DNA of 64,000 bases. Origin: Nannochloropsis salina CCMP1776. Its lineage: Eukaryota; Sar; Eustigmatophyceae; Eustigmatales; Monodopsidaceae. Of the stretch, positions 24,001-35,028 are shown one piece after another (positions within the stretch are counted from its first letter, which is position 1; every line of letters begins with the position of its first letter). The notes below the pieces were generated by a model that saw nothing but the letters and a program-made list of their open reading frames with translations, ran no database searches and was not told the DNA's origin. The translations under genes were made by a program, and so were the position numbers. The stretch is taken from the NCBI GenBank assembly GCA_004565275.1, contig SDOX01000122.1, positions 48,090 through 112,089 of the forward strand. Direction: 5' to 3'.

Positions 24001-27000
24001 TGTAGAAAAGCGAGCAAGCCAGCAACGCGGGACGCACCTTCTCCTCGATTGTGTAGCCTGGGAGGTTGATGACCTCCATACGGTCCAAGAGAGGCTCGGG
24101 GATGGTGTCCGTTTGGTTGGCCTGACAACGGGAAGGAGAGAGGGGGTAGAATAAGGGGGGGGGTGCAGATGGAAGGTGAGACAAGGTATGACAACTTCTG
24201 TTCGGTGGGCCGGGAGGGAGAAACAGTCCAAGGACGAGAGGGAGGACTAGAGGAAGTCAGGAAAAGCATACCGTGGCAAGAAAAAAGACGCGGGAGAGAT
24301 CATAAGGTAGGTTCAAGTAGTGGTCCGTGAAGGTGCTGTTCTGCTCAGGGTCCAAAACCTGAGAGGGCAAGAAATAAAACCATCGTCAGAGAGGAATAGG
24401 GAGGAAGGAGGGAAAGAGGTCGGGCGGGAAGGACGGAGGGAGGACGGGCTCACCTCCAACATGGCGGCAGAAGGATCCCCTCCTCGGATCGATGACCCCA
24501 ATTTGTCGACTTCGTCCAAAAGAAATAAAGGATCCGGCGTTCCTGTACAACGTGGCATGTTTGTCACATTCGGCGCCTACTTTCTCCACGGCTTTTCTTC
24601 CATTCCCTCTGAGTCCCCTTCCCGGCCCTTCCCTTCTGCCCTCCTCCTCCCCCTCCCTTCCCCACTCTTCGCACCCACCTGCTTTTTTCATACACTGCAA
24701 GATATTTCCCGGTAAGGCGCCGATGTAGGTCCTCCTGTGGCCGCGGATCTCTGCCTCGTCGTGGACGCCGCCTAGGGAAAGACTACGGGAAAGTTTTCAA
24801 CGGAGGGAGGGAGGGAGGAAGCGAAGGAGGACGAGTCAGTATTCCTCGTCAGTAGTGTACAATTCACGTGCGGACGACACGGAGACACGCTCCATATATC
24901 CCATTAATCGCTTGTAAAATCATGTCAGCTTTGCATCAAAAGCATACGATAAATTGGCAAAAGGAGGAATGGAAAAAACCGGCAGCTGCGGTACCTATTC
25001 CTAATTTCCTACCCTGTCTACCCTTGAAGGAAAAAATCCTTGTGCAACAACGCTCATCGCACTTTTGATTCCCTACTCGAACCCTGCAACTCTCCCTCCT
25101 CCCTCTCTCCCTCCCTTGCACCCTACCGCTGGAACCGACGGCCGAGGGCGGTCGCAATGGAGCGACCCAGGGAGGTCTTCCCCACTCCCGGTGGGCCGAC
25201 CAGGCAGAGGATCGGCCCTTCGATATACAAAAAGGGTCAAGAGAAGGACGACAGTGAGGGATCAAGAAAGAACTTGCGGGGTGGATCGACGGGCACGGCA
25301 GGGGCAGAAACAGAGGAACGGGCGGGAACCGGTACCTTTCAGAGAGCGTGTGAGGGAGCGCACGGCAATGTACTCCAAGATGCGACGCTTGACCTGCTCG
25401 ATGCGTAGCGCGTGAAGCGTGTGTTATCATGTAGAAACAGAGGGCGCCAATGACAGCGAACGCCAGCACCCAAACTATCATCTATCATCTTTTCCATCGG
25501 CATCCAGTCCACAGCATGCGAACTAGAGCCAGTTTTCATCCCCCCCCCCCCCCTTCCTCCCTCCAAACCCACCTTCCCAAGGCCGTGGTGGTCACGGTCG
25601 AGTTGTGCCTCAACTGCCCTCACATCGAAAAACGCTTCTTCCACGTTCGACGGCTCTCGTGTGTCGGTGTCACCCGCTGAGGATGGAGGACCCGCCCAAG
25701 GGAAGAGGGTGGAGGAAGGGGAACGAGGTTACGGTCGAGTGGTAAGCCGCAGACCAGGAAAGGAATGGAGGAAAGGGAAGCAAAAGGAAAAAAAAGAGGG
25801 AAAGGGAGCGCACCTTCGTTCTCGTCGTCCTTCACGAACCAAGGAAGGTCCAAAATCCATTCGAGATACGTGCGGACGACGCTGTGTTCAGGCTGGGAGG
25901 GCTGCATCCTGAGAGAGGGGGAGAAAGGGTGACATTTTTCAATACGTGCGGTAAAATAGAAGGAAAAGAAGCAAAGCGACGGCGGAATGGAGAGAGAGAG
26001 GGTGGGGAAGGAAGAAGGAAGGCAAGGAGGACAGGAGGGAGATAGGGGAGAAGGAATGGAAGAAGGAAGGGAGGGAGGGAGGCACAAACCGCTTCAAGCG
26101 CCGCAGCTCCTTCTCGGCGGCAACGCGGACATCTCGGGGCAGGGGCTTGGCTTTGAGGCGATTGGCCAGCTCCGTCATGTCGTCCTCCTGGAAAAGAAGA
26201 GCAAGGGGAGAGAATGAGGGGGAGGGAGGGAGGGAGGACGGGCAGGCAATGGGGGGCCAGGGTACCTCGCTCCCATCCTCTTCCTCGCCCAGTTGCTCCT
26301 TGATGGTCTTGAGCTGCTGCCGCAGGTAGTACTCCCTTTGCCGGGTAGAAAGCCTGGACGGGAGGTAGGGAGGGAGGGATGGAGGGAGGGAAGAAGAGGG
26401 AAGAAGGGCGTGAGGAAAGGCGGGGACAGGGACACAGGCGAAGGAGAGAGGACGCACCGGTCCTCCACCTCGTTCGAGATCTTGCTGCTGAGCCTGATGA
26501 TCTCCACCTGCTCCCGGATCAGTTCCAGTGCCCCTCGCAACCTGTGCATGTGTTTGAGATCCTGAGTCCCAAGAGCCGTCTTCCTCTCCCTCCCTCCCTC
26601 CCTTTCGCCCTCCCTCCCTTCCTTCCGCCCTCCCTTCCTACCTGGCCTCCAGACGAGGTTCCTCCAACAGCCGTTGCTTTGCTTCCAACGGGACGTTCAA
26701 ATGAGTAACCAGCTCGTCCGCCAAGGCCGAGGGCGACGCCTGTGGTGGACGTGGGAGGGAATGGAAGCGGCTCAGAGGCGGGAGACAGAGGGGGGGAAGG
26801 GGAGACTGGAGGGTGGCGAGTCGGGGCGGGAGGAGGTGGGTTTGAGACGGTCGCGGGGAAGAGAGGAGGGCCAGTAAAGAAAAGACATGACTACCAGAGG
26901 AAGGCCATTGAGACGGCCCCATGGCCACGTCACCATCCCCTTCCTCCCTCCCTCCCTCCCTCCCTCACATTTTGGATGGATTCAGCCACCTCCCTCGCCG

Positions 27001-28538
27001 AGGGCAGAAAGGGCTGAGACTGAGATTTCGTCACTCCTGTGGCACCATCGAGAGCGTTTTTGTTGCTGCTGCTGCCGTTACCAGTCACGTCCAGAGCCCC
27101 TGTGGCCCTGGCACGAAGGGCCTTGTGAAGCTCCTGAGGGAGGGAGGGAGGGAGGGAGGGAGGGAGGGAGGGAGGGAGGGTGCGGCTGAGTACAAGTACT
27201 GAGCGTACCAAAATGCTGGAACTTGGGTCGACAGGGATATGATCGCGAAACCCTTAGAGAAGGATGACTATGAAGGGGAATGAGGGAGGGAGGGAGGGAG
27301 GGAGGGAGGGAGGGAAGAGGGGGCAGAGAGCACCTGCGTGGCATCGCGGAGATTGATGGCGAGTGCCTTCACACGGGAGTCCGCGAGGCTCCCTTCCTCT
27401 CCCAGACTACGCACGCGCACAATAAAATAGGGAGTCAGGGCAAGGAGTCCTGAGGGGGGGGACGAGGAAAGAGGGCCGGGAGGAGGGGAGGGGGGAAGGG
27501 GGGATGCCGACGAGGTGAGAGACTGAAGAGAGGTGCCGTTCATGATTTCAGATTGGTAACACCAAGGAGAGGGGACGTAATTTTGGGGGGGAGACGAAAA
27601 AAAGAGGAAGGATGGAGGGATGGAGGGAGGGAAGAAAGGGGGAAGGGCGAAAGGGAGGGAGGGAGGGAGGGAGGGAGACCTTCCAAGCAGATGCGAGCGA
27701 CACCCTGAACAAGGATGGAGAAGACGAAGGAGGACTCGTGACTGGTCCCAGTCGCTCTAGCCACCTGTTTGCAGTGGGTAACCCAGAGTTAGTCAAATGC
27801 GACCTCGCTCAAGGGTTCCCACTCTTCCGAGCTCCCTCGCTTCCTTCCCCCCTCCCTCCCTCCCTCCCTATCTTCCTTCGTCCGTTTCACCAACCTGTAT
27901 TACTCGCGCTGCGCAGCCGACAGCGTACACCGGCGGATCATCAAAGGGAGCAGTCCGAGGACTCAAACTTTGTGATTGCTGCTGTGATTGCAACCCACCT
28001 TTCCCTCCTTCCTTTCCCCCTTCCCTCCTTCCTTCCCTCCCTCCCCCGCCTCCTCCCTCCCTGCTTTCGCTTGCTCCAGGGATGAGTGCAGCGACGGCAA
28101 TGAAGCCTCCCCGGAGGGGGGAGGAGTGGTGCTGAGGTTGCAGAGGTCGCTTTTGACTGACCAAGAAATCCTATGTGAGCGAGTGGGTAGGCAAAATGAG
28201 AGACTTGTCGTGTCGGAGTGCTCTGGTTTCGGAGGAAAAGATATGAGCAGTACCTCAATTAAACGGACAGACCGCGGTTTCCCCACAGAGAGGCGAAGAA
28301 GGCCGCCGGGGAACAGGACGCGGTTGCGGATGACGAGGAGAGGCTGGGGGGTAGAGAGGGATGGTTGGAAAGGAGAAGAGAAGGGGGAAGAGGAAAGGTG
28401 GTCGGACAAGGTGATGAAGAAAAGGACACTGAGACTACCTCTATGAAAAAGAACACGTACCAAGGTCGATGGAAGCGGTAGGGCACCGGTTATTTGCGTG
28501 GAATCATCATTATTGATGTTACTATTGTTCTCAGGCAT
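21036..28538 (-). CDS. ATP-dependent Lon protease, peroxisomal (LON2)-like, many introns
   Basis: Lon is an AAA+ serine protease that degrades misfolded or oxidised proteins in mitochondria or peroxisomes. In coding order there is the N-domain ([18 protein letters not shown]), the [10 protein letters not shown] segment before the AAA+ domain, Walker [14 protein letters not shown], Walker [13 protein letters not shown], the sensor region [20 protein letters not shown], and the protease domain. The catalytic dyad is Ser in DGPSAGVAM and Lys in LPVGGIK, with the Lys codon at an exon end. The N-domain starts only about 27 residues after the first Met (MPENNSNIN...), with no obvious mitochondrial presequence. 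That favours a peroxisomal or cytosolic form. The C-terminus has an extra low-complexity tail of about 100 residues ending RSLL, not a canonical SKL signal. Introns are C-rich on the coding strand and packed with microsatellites. Family certain; compartment uncertain. Confidence 0.93.
22912..23080. repeat. 56-bp tandem repeat, three copies, in a Lon intron
   Basis: Three consecutive units (period 56) each contain ccaccctctctcgtcccc, then a tttttggctctag segment and ctcttctac. Copies 2 and 3 differ from copy 1 by single bases. The array is about 169 bp long and lies between Lon protease-region exons. Confidence 0.9.
27136..27180. repeat. (GGGA)n microsatellite at a Lon 3' splice site
   Basis: About 45 bp of uninterrupted GGGA repeat on the plus strand. 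On the coding (minus) strand this is a CCCT polypyrimidine tract ending in CAG at the exon that begins ELHKAL. A second array lies at about 27282-27314, in the same intron. Confidence 0.9.
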
Positions 28539-29773
28539 GATTCCTCGACGCAGGAAGGTGCCCCCGAGTCAGCTAGCAGGTCCTTAGTGAATCAGCAAAT
28601 AATATAGCGTCCTAAGCCGCTATAACAGGCACTAAGCTCTCCAGGACGTGCTTGATATAAAGTTTACCTGCTTCACTCAACGTCAGTGCATGATTTGGAG
28701 CAATGTGAGTCAATGAAAAGTCAAGTCACTTCAAGAGGAAGGACGATCTACTCAGCCCAGCTACGTCTTGCTCTTTCCTCGGCGACTCAACCCTCCCACA
28801 ATTAAAATGGCAACGAGCTCGTGCACCCGTGCAAACCAATCACCACAAGTACACTCGGCAAGCATGCAAGGCCATCCAGGGCGGGACGTGGGGTCTCATG
28901 TGTCTTTGTATCGACCTTGAAGGCCTCGCAGTTTTGAGACGGCGAGCGCGAGGGAGCCAGAGGGGGGAGGTTGAGTAGGCCGTGGTCAGCTTTTTTACGC
29001 CTTATAACATGCGTGAAATTACACAGTGTGCGGTCATGGGATGGAAGCGATTATTGTGAAAATCTACTTGACAGGGAGAAACTAGATTGGGGGCATGCTT
29101 GCGGACGGCCAAAAATGAGGGGGGCAACGACTGCGCATGTAAGTAACATACATGAGGAGTCTTCAGAAGAAGGAAAACTAACGAAAGTGTTGTGGATTTC
29201 CTGACGGAAATAAAGTCGCATCGTCCATAAATGCTGAAAGAAATCAAATAGACGCGCGGAAGAAGAGCACTTATTTGATCTGATATGACCCCAGGCTTTC
29301 GTAGTAGCCTGAATTATACAGGGGCCATACTTTTGTCAAAAACAGCGTGTATCATGGCTCGTGAGAGCGGATACAGCCAGTTTCTATGTCTCACGTACAT
29401 ACACTGTGTGTATTTTTTTGGGGACAACATCTTCAAATTTCAGAGAAGAGAGCCAAACTTAAATTCACCTCAAAGATATAAAAATTAAAGCCAACTCGGA
29501 TGAGAATTATCGGGGTCGATATTCTCATCGGTTAATGTAAGGTACACCTTTTTTCGCCTTTTGGCTGCAACGCTACCTATCATTTGTCTATCATCAATAT
29601 TCACAACGATGCATGTTTTGCCATCGTCGCGCTGACTTTGCTCTCGGGGCAGACGCCAATCGTTTCGAGAACTCCTCTTCTTCCCTGGGAACTTTACTCC
29701 GAGAGGCCGCGACGGCGGCGCCCTCCACTTTAAGACCACGGGTATGCTAAAGTCTTAACTCTATGCGATTTAG
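28539..29773. other. Lon upstream region and 3' flank of the HMG-ankyrin gene
   Basis: About 1.2 kb without a recognisable gene. Only short open frames are present. One, on the minus strand at 29485-29739, ends with an unremarkable basic and acidic stretch, lacks an ATG start and is not called. The composition is more AT-rich than the introns, which fits intergenic DNA. Confidence 0.5.
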
Positions 29774-32185
29774 TCATAGCCACACGGGTATGGCAAAAAC
29801 ACAGGTCAGCAACAAGGCTACAGCTGCTGCGGCCGCCCCCCGTTGGGTCCAGATTCTCATGATCCCTCCTTCCCCCCCCCTCTCCTCCCTGTTCACGATC
29901 AAATGACCGCCCTCATTTCTATCTCCCATGTGCTCCAATTCCCCCCCTTGGTCGACCCACAACCGCCCCTCCTCCCCCCCGCCCTCCACGTCTTCCCCCT
30001 CCTCCCCCCCGCCCTCCACGTCTTCCTCCGCGCTCATTTGGGTGCACCAGCTCCTCCTTGTCCTCTGCTTCCCCCTCCTTTCCCGCTCCTTCGGTCTCTC
30101 CTTCTCTTCCCCCTTCCCCTCCTCCCTCGACACCGGCTTGCTCGACTGTGCAGTTCGTGTCCGCACCATCGCCTCCACCATCTCTCGCTCTTCCTCCAAC
30201 CTCCTCCTCGTCAATTCCCGTTCCTTCTTCTCCCCTAAGAAGTCGCACCAGACCACCATTTCCTCCACCGCCTTCTCTCCCTCCCTCCCCGCCTCATTTC
30301 CAGCCCCGGAGGGTGGCACGAGGGAGGTTTCCCAGACAGGAAAGGAGGAAGAAATCACGAGGGACGGGGTCGACCCAGCATGGCCCCGCCCGGTGTCACC
30401 GCCCGTGGCATCGCTGGAAACATTGTCATTCCCTTGTTGCCCGCCCCCTCCTCCATGGGCGCTGTCACCGAAGGAAGGCGTAACGTGCGAAGTTCTCCCC
30501 AACACCCATGAGGCCAGAGAACCCACCACGCCGGACGTGCCCTCCCTCCCGCCCTCCCTCCCGCCCTCCCTCCCGCCCTCCTTCCCGCCCTCCCCTCTTT
30601 TCAATCCACCTCCCTCGCTGCCACATACCTCCCTTCGCAGCACCAACCCTTCCCTCCTTCCCTCCTCCCCTCCGCCGCGCGCCCACCGCGTGAACAACGT
30701 CTCGATCTGCACCACCTCGGGCACACGTTCTTGTGCTGCCAACGCCAAAGGCGTCAAACCCCACCGGTCCATCCTGCATTCCTCCCCGCCGCTCCTTTCC
30801 AGGAGGAGGGCGACGCAAAGGGGATTGCCGCCTATGCATGCGTAATGTAGGGGGGTCCTTCCGTCCCCATCCAACGCCGACAGACGGGCCGCGAAAGGAT
30901 TGATGAGGCGGGGAGGGCGCACCTTCCCGTCCTCCTCCCCTCCCTCCTCCCCTCCCTCCCTCCCTGCGCTCATAACGTCAGTACTATCGGTGGTGGCACC
31001 CATCTGTGCCTCTTTCGTCATCCTCACACCCCCAGACCCGCCTGCCCTCTCCCTTCCCTCCTCCTCCCTCCCTTGTCGCGAGCCCCCCCGTGCTTCGGGC
31101 GTCTCCCACTCAGAGGGGTCCGTGTGCAGATCCAAAAGGCTGAGGAGCATGGAAGGGTCTTTCAGGGCTGCCACGTGGATGGGTGTGATCCGGTGGAGCT
31201 GGTTGGGTGCATAAGGAAGAGGGTCTTCCCCCTCGACGACGCCGCCTTTCCCCCTCCTTTCTCCTCCCTCATCAGGGCCTCCTTCTTGCCCTCCTTTCAC
31301 TTCCCTTTCCCCATTCTCCGGCAGGTCTCGGTATGGTGTCTTGGCTTCGGGTGCGTAAAGCGAGGAAGAGGAGGGGGAGGCGATGGAGGGGGAGGTGCTA
31401 GACGGGGGGCAGGCAGAGAGGAGAAGGTCGATCGTGGCGTAGTCTGAACACAGCGCTGCTGCCATCAAGGGGCTATGGCCTTCCTCATTGTCCCTAGCAT
31501 TTATATTTCCCTCAATTTCTGCTTCCTTCCCCTTCCCCCGCGCTTTTCCCTCCTTTCTATCTCCCTGCGACAAAATACGTTGCAGATTCCTTAAGTCTCC
31601 TGCCTTGGCGCACGCAAACAAGGATAACGATTTTTCGTCTTCTTCCCCTCCTCCACCTTCACGTCCAGTATTTTTCCCTAGTACGGAAGGAGACGCTGCA
31701 TCCATGATCGCACGCAGATGACAATGGCCTCCCACCCATTCCCCCTCACTCACTCCCTTCTTCCCTCCCTGCCTCGCCAGACCCTCTTCCCATGCTTCTA
31801 TTTCTCGGCTGTACCGCTCTCGGTCCCACATGGCCTTTGCTACATAAGCAGCTTTCTGTGCATCAGAACGTGTGTTCCAAAGTCGCAGGAGCCGGTGTAT
31901 GACTGCGATAGGGTTTTGCCTCCCGGTAGTTCCAGACAACGAGGCGTGCACATTCGCCTTCTGGTCGAGGCAAAAGAAGAAATAAGGCGAGCAAGGAGGA
32001 CATGGGGCCGTGTAGCGGAGATGGATCACATCAAGGTCGAGAACCCAGCTCAAATCCGCTGAAGCAGCTTCTGAGGAAGACACTGACGAGGGAAGTGCAG
32101 GGAGAGCTGCCAATGGAATTGAGGAAGAGGGCCCCTTTGGACGAAGAAGGTAACGTGGGAGACGGGGCCTCTCATGCGAAGTCAT
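29774..32185 (-). CDS. HMG-box-like + ankyrin repeat protein with C-terminal membrane anchor, single exon (803 aa)
   Basis: One uninterrupted 803-residue frame starts at an ATG (MTSHERPRLPRYLL). Residues about 64-134 fit an HMG box: SPYFFFCLDQKANV, then LLRLWNTRSDAQKAAYV and WDRERYSREIEAWEE. Ankyrin-type repeats follow, for example GHSPLMAAALCSDYATIDLL, RITPIHVAALKDPSMLLSLL and GRTPLHYACIGGNPLCVALL, then DRWGLTPLALAAQE. The middle contains acidic and Gly/Glu/Arg runs encoded by a GGGA-type microsatellite (about 30538-30600). A charged helix rich in Glu and Arg precedes the end. The last 21 residues (GAAAAAVALLLTCVFAIPVW plus Leu) form one hydrophobic segment, which suggests a tail anchor. Function is unknown. 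HMG similarity is by pattern; the ankyrin repeats are clear. A cryptic intron in the microsatellite cannot be excluded. Confidence 0.8.
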   Translation of the reverse strand: MTSHERPRLPRYLLRPKGPSSSIPLAALPALPSSVSSSEAASADLSWVLDLDVIHLRYTAPCPPCSPYFFFCLDQKANVHASLSGTTGRQNPIAVIHRLLRLWNTRSDAQKAAYVAKAMWDRERYSREIEAWEEGLARQGGKKGVSEGEWVGGHCHLRAIMDAASPSVLGKNTGREGGGGEEDEKSLSLFACAKAGDLRNLQRILSQGDRKEGKARGKGKEAEIEGNINARDNEEGHSPLMAAALCSDYATIDLLLSACPPSSTSPSIASPSSSSLYAPEAKTPYRDLPENGEREVKGGQEGGPDEGGERRGKGGVVEGEDPLPYAPNQLHRITPIHVAALKDPSMLLSLLDLHTDPSEWETPEARGGSRQGREEEGRERAGGSGGVRMTKEAQMGATTDSTDVMSAGREGGEEGGEEDGKVRPPRLINPFAARLSALDGDGRTPLHYACIGGNPLCVALLLERSGGEECRMDRWGLTPLALAAQERVPEVVQIETLFTRWARGGGEEGRREGLVLRREVCGSEGGGLKRGEGGKEGGREGGREGGREGTSGVVGSLASWVLGRTSHVTPSFGDSAHGGGGGQQGNDNVSSDATGGDTGRGHAGSTPSLVISSSFPVWETSLVPPSGAGNEAGREGEKAVEEMVVWCDFLGEKKERELTRRRLEEEREMVEAMVRTRTAQSSKPVSREEGKGEEKERPKERERRGKQRTRRSWCTQMSAEEDVEGGGEEGEDVEGGGEEGRLWVDQGGELEHMGDRNEGGHLIVNREERGGEGGIMRIWTQRGAAAAAVALLLTCVFAIPVWL

Positions 32186-32728
32186 AATAGCGACTTTGTC
32201 CTGTTGCGGCGCAGCAGGAAGGCGCCTTTCAGATGCTCGTTCACCTTTCTTCAGATGTGTTGTGTTTTAGGGGTGCGGATTGGGAATGAGACGGAGCGAA
32301 ACCCCAAAAAGGATACATGTCCCCAAAAAGAAAGTTGACAAGTCAGACGGACAAAAAAGAACTTCAGGGCTTTATTCTTCTACGCCTAATCAGCTCTTTG
32401 CACATGACGGAAGAGATTGCCTTTTTCTAAAAGCCCTGTTGTTGCTCACGGGAACAACAACAGGGTTGGTAGGAAACGGTTTTCTGTCAACGGGTTTTTA
32501 AAAACCTGAAGCATCACTGTATGCCGTACTCCATCCCTGACTCCAGGCCCTTCCACGGAGGGTGCGCGGTCAACAAGGTGGCTGGATCACTCTTATTGGT
32601 GGTTATCATGCATTTTGAAGCGAGTAGGGACGTTGAGGAGAGTATGGTAGACTGGTGGATAGCATGAGACATGTAGTTTTCACGTTGAAGAATCCATACA
32701 CACAGGACCTCACATCTTCTCCCCTACC
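32186..32728. promoter_or_regulatory. Shared divergent upstream region, HMG-ankyrin / Kelch genes
   Basis: 543 bp separate the two start codons, which face away from each other, so both promoters must lie in or overlap this stretch. It is AT-rich relative to the flanking genes and contains a perfect 11-bp inverted repeat at 32434-32465. No TATA box can be assigned with confidence. Confidence 0.55.
32434..32465. repeat. Perfect 11-bp inverted repeat with 10-nt spacer
   Basis: Left arm ccctgttgttg (32434-32444), spacer ctcacgggaa, right arm caacaacaggg (32455-32465). It lies between the divergent start codons and could be a protein-binding palindrome or an RNA hairpin in a 5' UTR. Confidence 0.85.
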
Positions 32729-35028
32729 ATGGTCTTCAGCTGGCGCTGCCTCCTCCCTCATACATCTGCGACGCCCGAGCACCTTTCTCGTTCGTCCCAC
32801 GCTGTTTCGTATGTTGCCGCTACGAATTCTCTTTATTTGTACGGCGGTGAAAACAAGCCACGAGTCCCCGTGGACAACGTACTGTACTCTTTGAGTTTGT
32901 CAGACCCCGCGACGGGCTGGGTACCTGTAGATCTTGCTGCATCAAGTGCTTCAGTATGCCCAGTAGAGCGTATAGCCCCTGGCATGGCCGCTGTGGGAGA
33001 AATACTCTATGTCTTCGGCGGTCGTCAGGGAATTGCGGTGCGTGAGAATCAATTAAGCGCGTTATTGACAACATGTGCATAAATAGACCATTGATAACTC
33101 TTCACTGCCTGTTTCACCCACTTACAGATGGAGGAAGGTCCCCTCGACGATCTGTGGGCCTTCAACACCACGACGAAGGCGTGGACCTGTTTGATGGAGC
33201 ACACGGAGGAAAAGGGGGGCCCGAGCAAGCGCAGCTTCCATCAAATGGTGAGGGAGGGTAACGGAAGGAAGAGAGTGAGAGTGGAAAGGGATATTTAAGA
33301 ATGGATACGAAAGTAAAAGCGCTCATTATAAGACAGCGTTTCATCGAGACATGAAGGGAAAAAAGGAGGAAAGAGAGGGGTATGCCGGTAGCACCATGAA
33401 AGTTGACAAAGGATGACACGTTTAGAATCGGAGAGGTCTTCTCGTGTCTGTCGGAAAGACTAAGGCTATTTTTGACTACACCTCCTCTCCTCTTTGAGCA
33501 ATCCAAATCAATACACAGCCTTTCTCCCTCTTGTCCTGACAAACACCCTGCCGCGCGTCTCCTCCCCCCCGCATTCAGGTCGCATTGGACGACAAGCTCT
33601 ACGTGTTCGGGGGCTGTGGCACGAAAGGACGCATGCATGATCTCTATGCCTACGATATTCAGAAAGCTTGTTGGGAGGACTTCCCAGAAGAAAAAGCCAT
33701 GAAGGTAAGAAAGGAGAAGAAAGGGAAAGAAGGGAGGGGGGGCGATTCCCTCAGATGGTAAGGAAATTGAAAATTCTGAAGGCAAGGGGGCGAAAGGGAC
33801 AGACAAGGATTTGACGGGGCTGGCCAACATAGCCTCACACAGTAAGAAAGGGTCCTGTCGGTGCTCAAACCGGATAGAGTGCGGGTCGGGCGGGCAGCTA
33901 AGGGGAAGGGCAGGGGCGCACCTCAACCCCGTGGCATTGAAAAGGCTCCCCTTATCCTTGGTCTTTCTCCATCTCGCATCTCACTCTCTTCTCACCCTTC
34001 TCCTGCAACCGACGCCAGGGCCGTGGGGGCGCGGGCGTGACGGGGGTGGGGGGGAAGGTTTGGGTGTTGGGTGGTTTTGCGGGAGAGGAGGCGAAGGACA
34101 TGTGGGCCTTCGATCTCGCGTCCAAGACCTGGGAGGATTGGTCGGAGAGCAGGTGGGGAGGGAGGGGGGGAGGGAGGTGGGGAGGTGCGAAATGCGCGGA
34201 TGATATTTTGTTGAGGGGAATAGGTGCCCCTTGTGAGGAAGTTGATACCCGAAGCCTTAGGGTTACGGACGGGGCAACTCTTTCCCCAAAACATATCCTT
34301 TTCGAAATTTCGGGGGCAACAAAGGCGTGAATACGGGAAAGAAATCGACCCGGTGGACGTGTCTCGGAAGGGTACCAGGGGGAGAGGGGCCAGACAGAGG
34401 GCGTCCGTTGCCACAGCTTCCGTTCAACACTCCCCTCCCTCCTTCCCTCCCTCCCTCCCTCCCTCCCTCCCTCCCTCCCTCCGCCCCCCTCTCCTTTCAG
34501 CGCTGACCTGATCCCGCGCAGCGTCTTTGGGCTGCAGCCGGTACAGGGGGGAAGGACCCTCCTCCTCTTCGGGGGGGAGGTAGACCCATCCTCAGCTGGG
34601 CACATGGTGAGGAGGGAGAGTAGGAGGGAGGGAGGAGGAGGAGGAGGGAAGGACAGAGGGTGAGAAGGGCAGGAAAAGAAGTAGTTGATAGAACACTGAA
34701 ACTTTCTTCTTTTGGGTCCCTCTCCCCCGCCCCCTCCTCGCGCCCAGCCCTCACCTCTCCCCCTCCCCTTTCCCCCCCTCCCCAGGGCGCCGGAGGTTTT
34801 GCGGCCGACACCCTCCTCTTCTCCCTGGACCTCAAAGGGGAAGGGTTCAAGTCCGCTCTCTCTGCCTCTGCGTCCGCCCCCTCACCTCGGGGATGGTACG
34901 GGCATTGCCTGACTCGGACGGAGGGGTACGTGGTCGTGGGGGGGCTAGCCCCGGATAATTCCAGGCTGGGTGATGTGTGGATATTGGAGGAGGAAGGAGT
35001 GGAAGGAGGGCGCGACGGCGAGCTTTAA
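32729..35028 (+). CDS. Kelch-repeat beta-propeller protein, 6 exons (345 aa)
   Basis: This is a propeller protein used for protein-protein interaction; partner and process are unknown. Exons 32729-33037, 33128-33247, 33579-33704, 34019-34152, 34501-34606 and 34786-35028 sum to exactly 346 codons. The Kelch blades show the G-G doublet followed by spaced Tyr/Trp: NSLYLYGGENK, EILYVFGGRQG with DDLWAFNTTTKAW, KLYVFGGCGTKGRMHDLYAY, KVWVLGGFAGEEAKDMWAFD, LLLFGGEVD and YVVVGGLAPDNSRLGDVWIL. That makes about five or six blades with no extra N-terminal domain (no BTB or F-box). Intron 4 has a G-rich start and a long CCCT tract before its acceptor. Confidence 0.88.
34431..34482. repeat. (CCCT)n microsatellite before a Kelch-gene acceptor
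   Basis: About 50 bp of nearly pure ccct repeat close to the 3' splice site (ctttcag, exon from 34501). It acts as an extended polypyrimidine tract. Confidence 0.85.
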
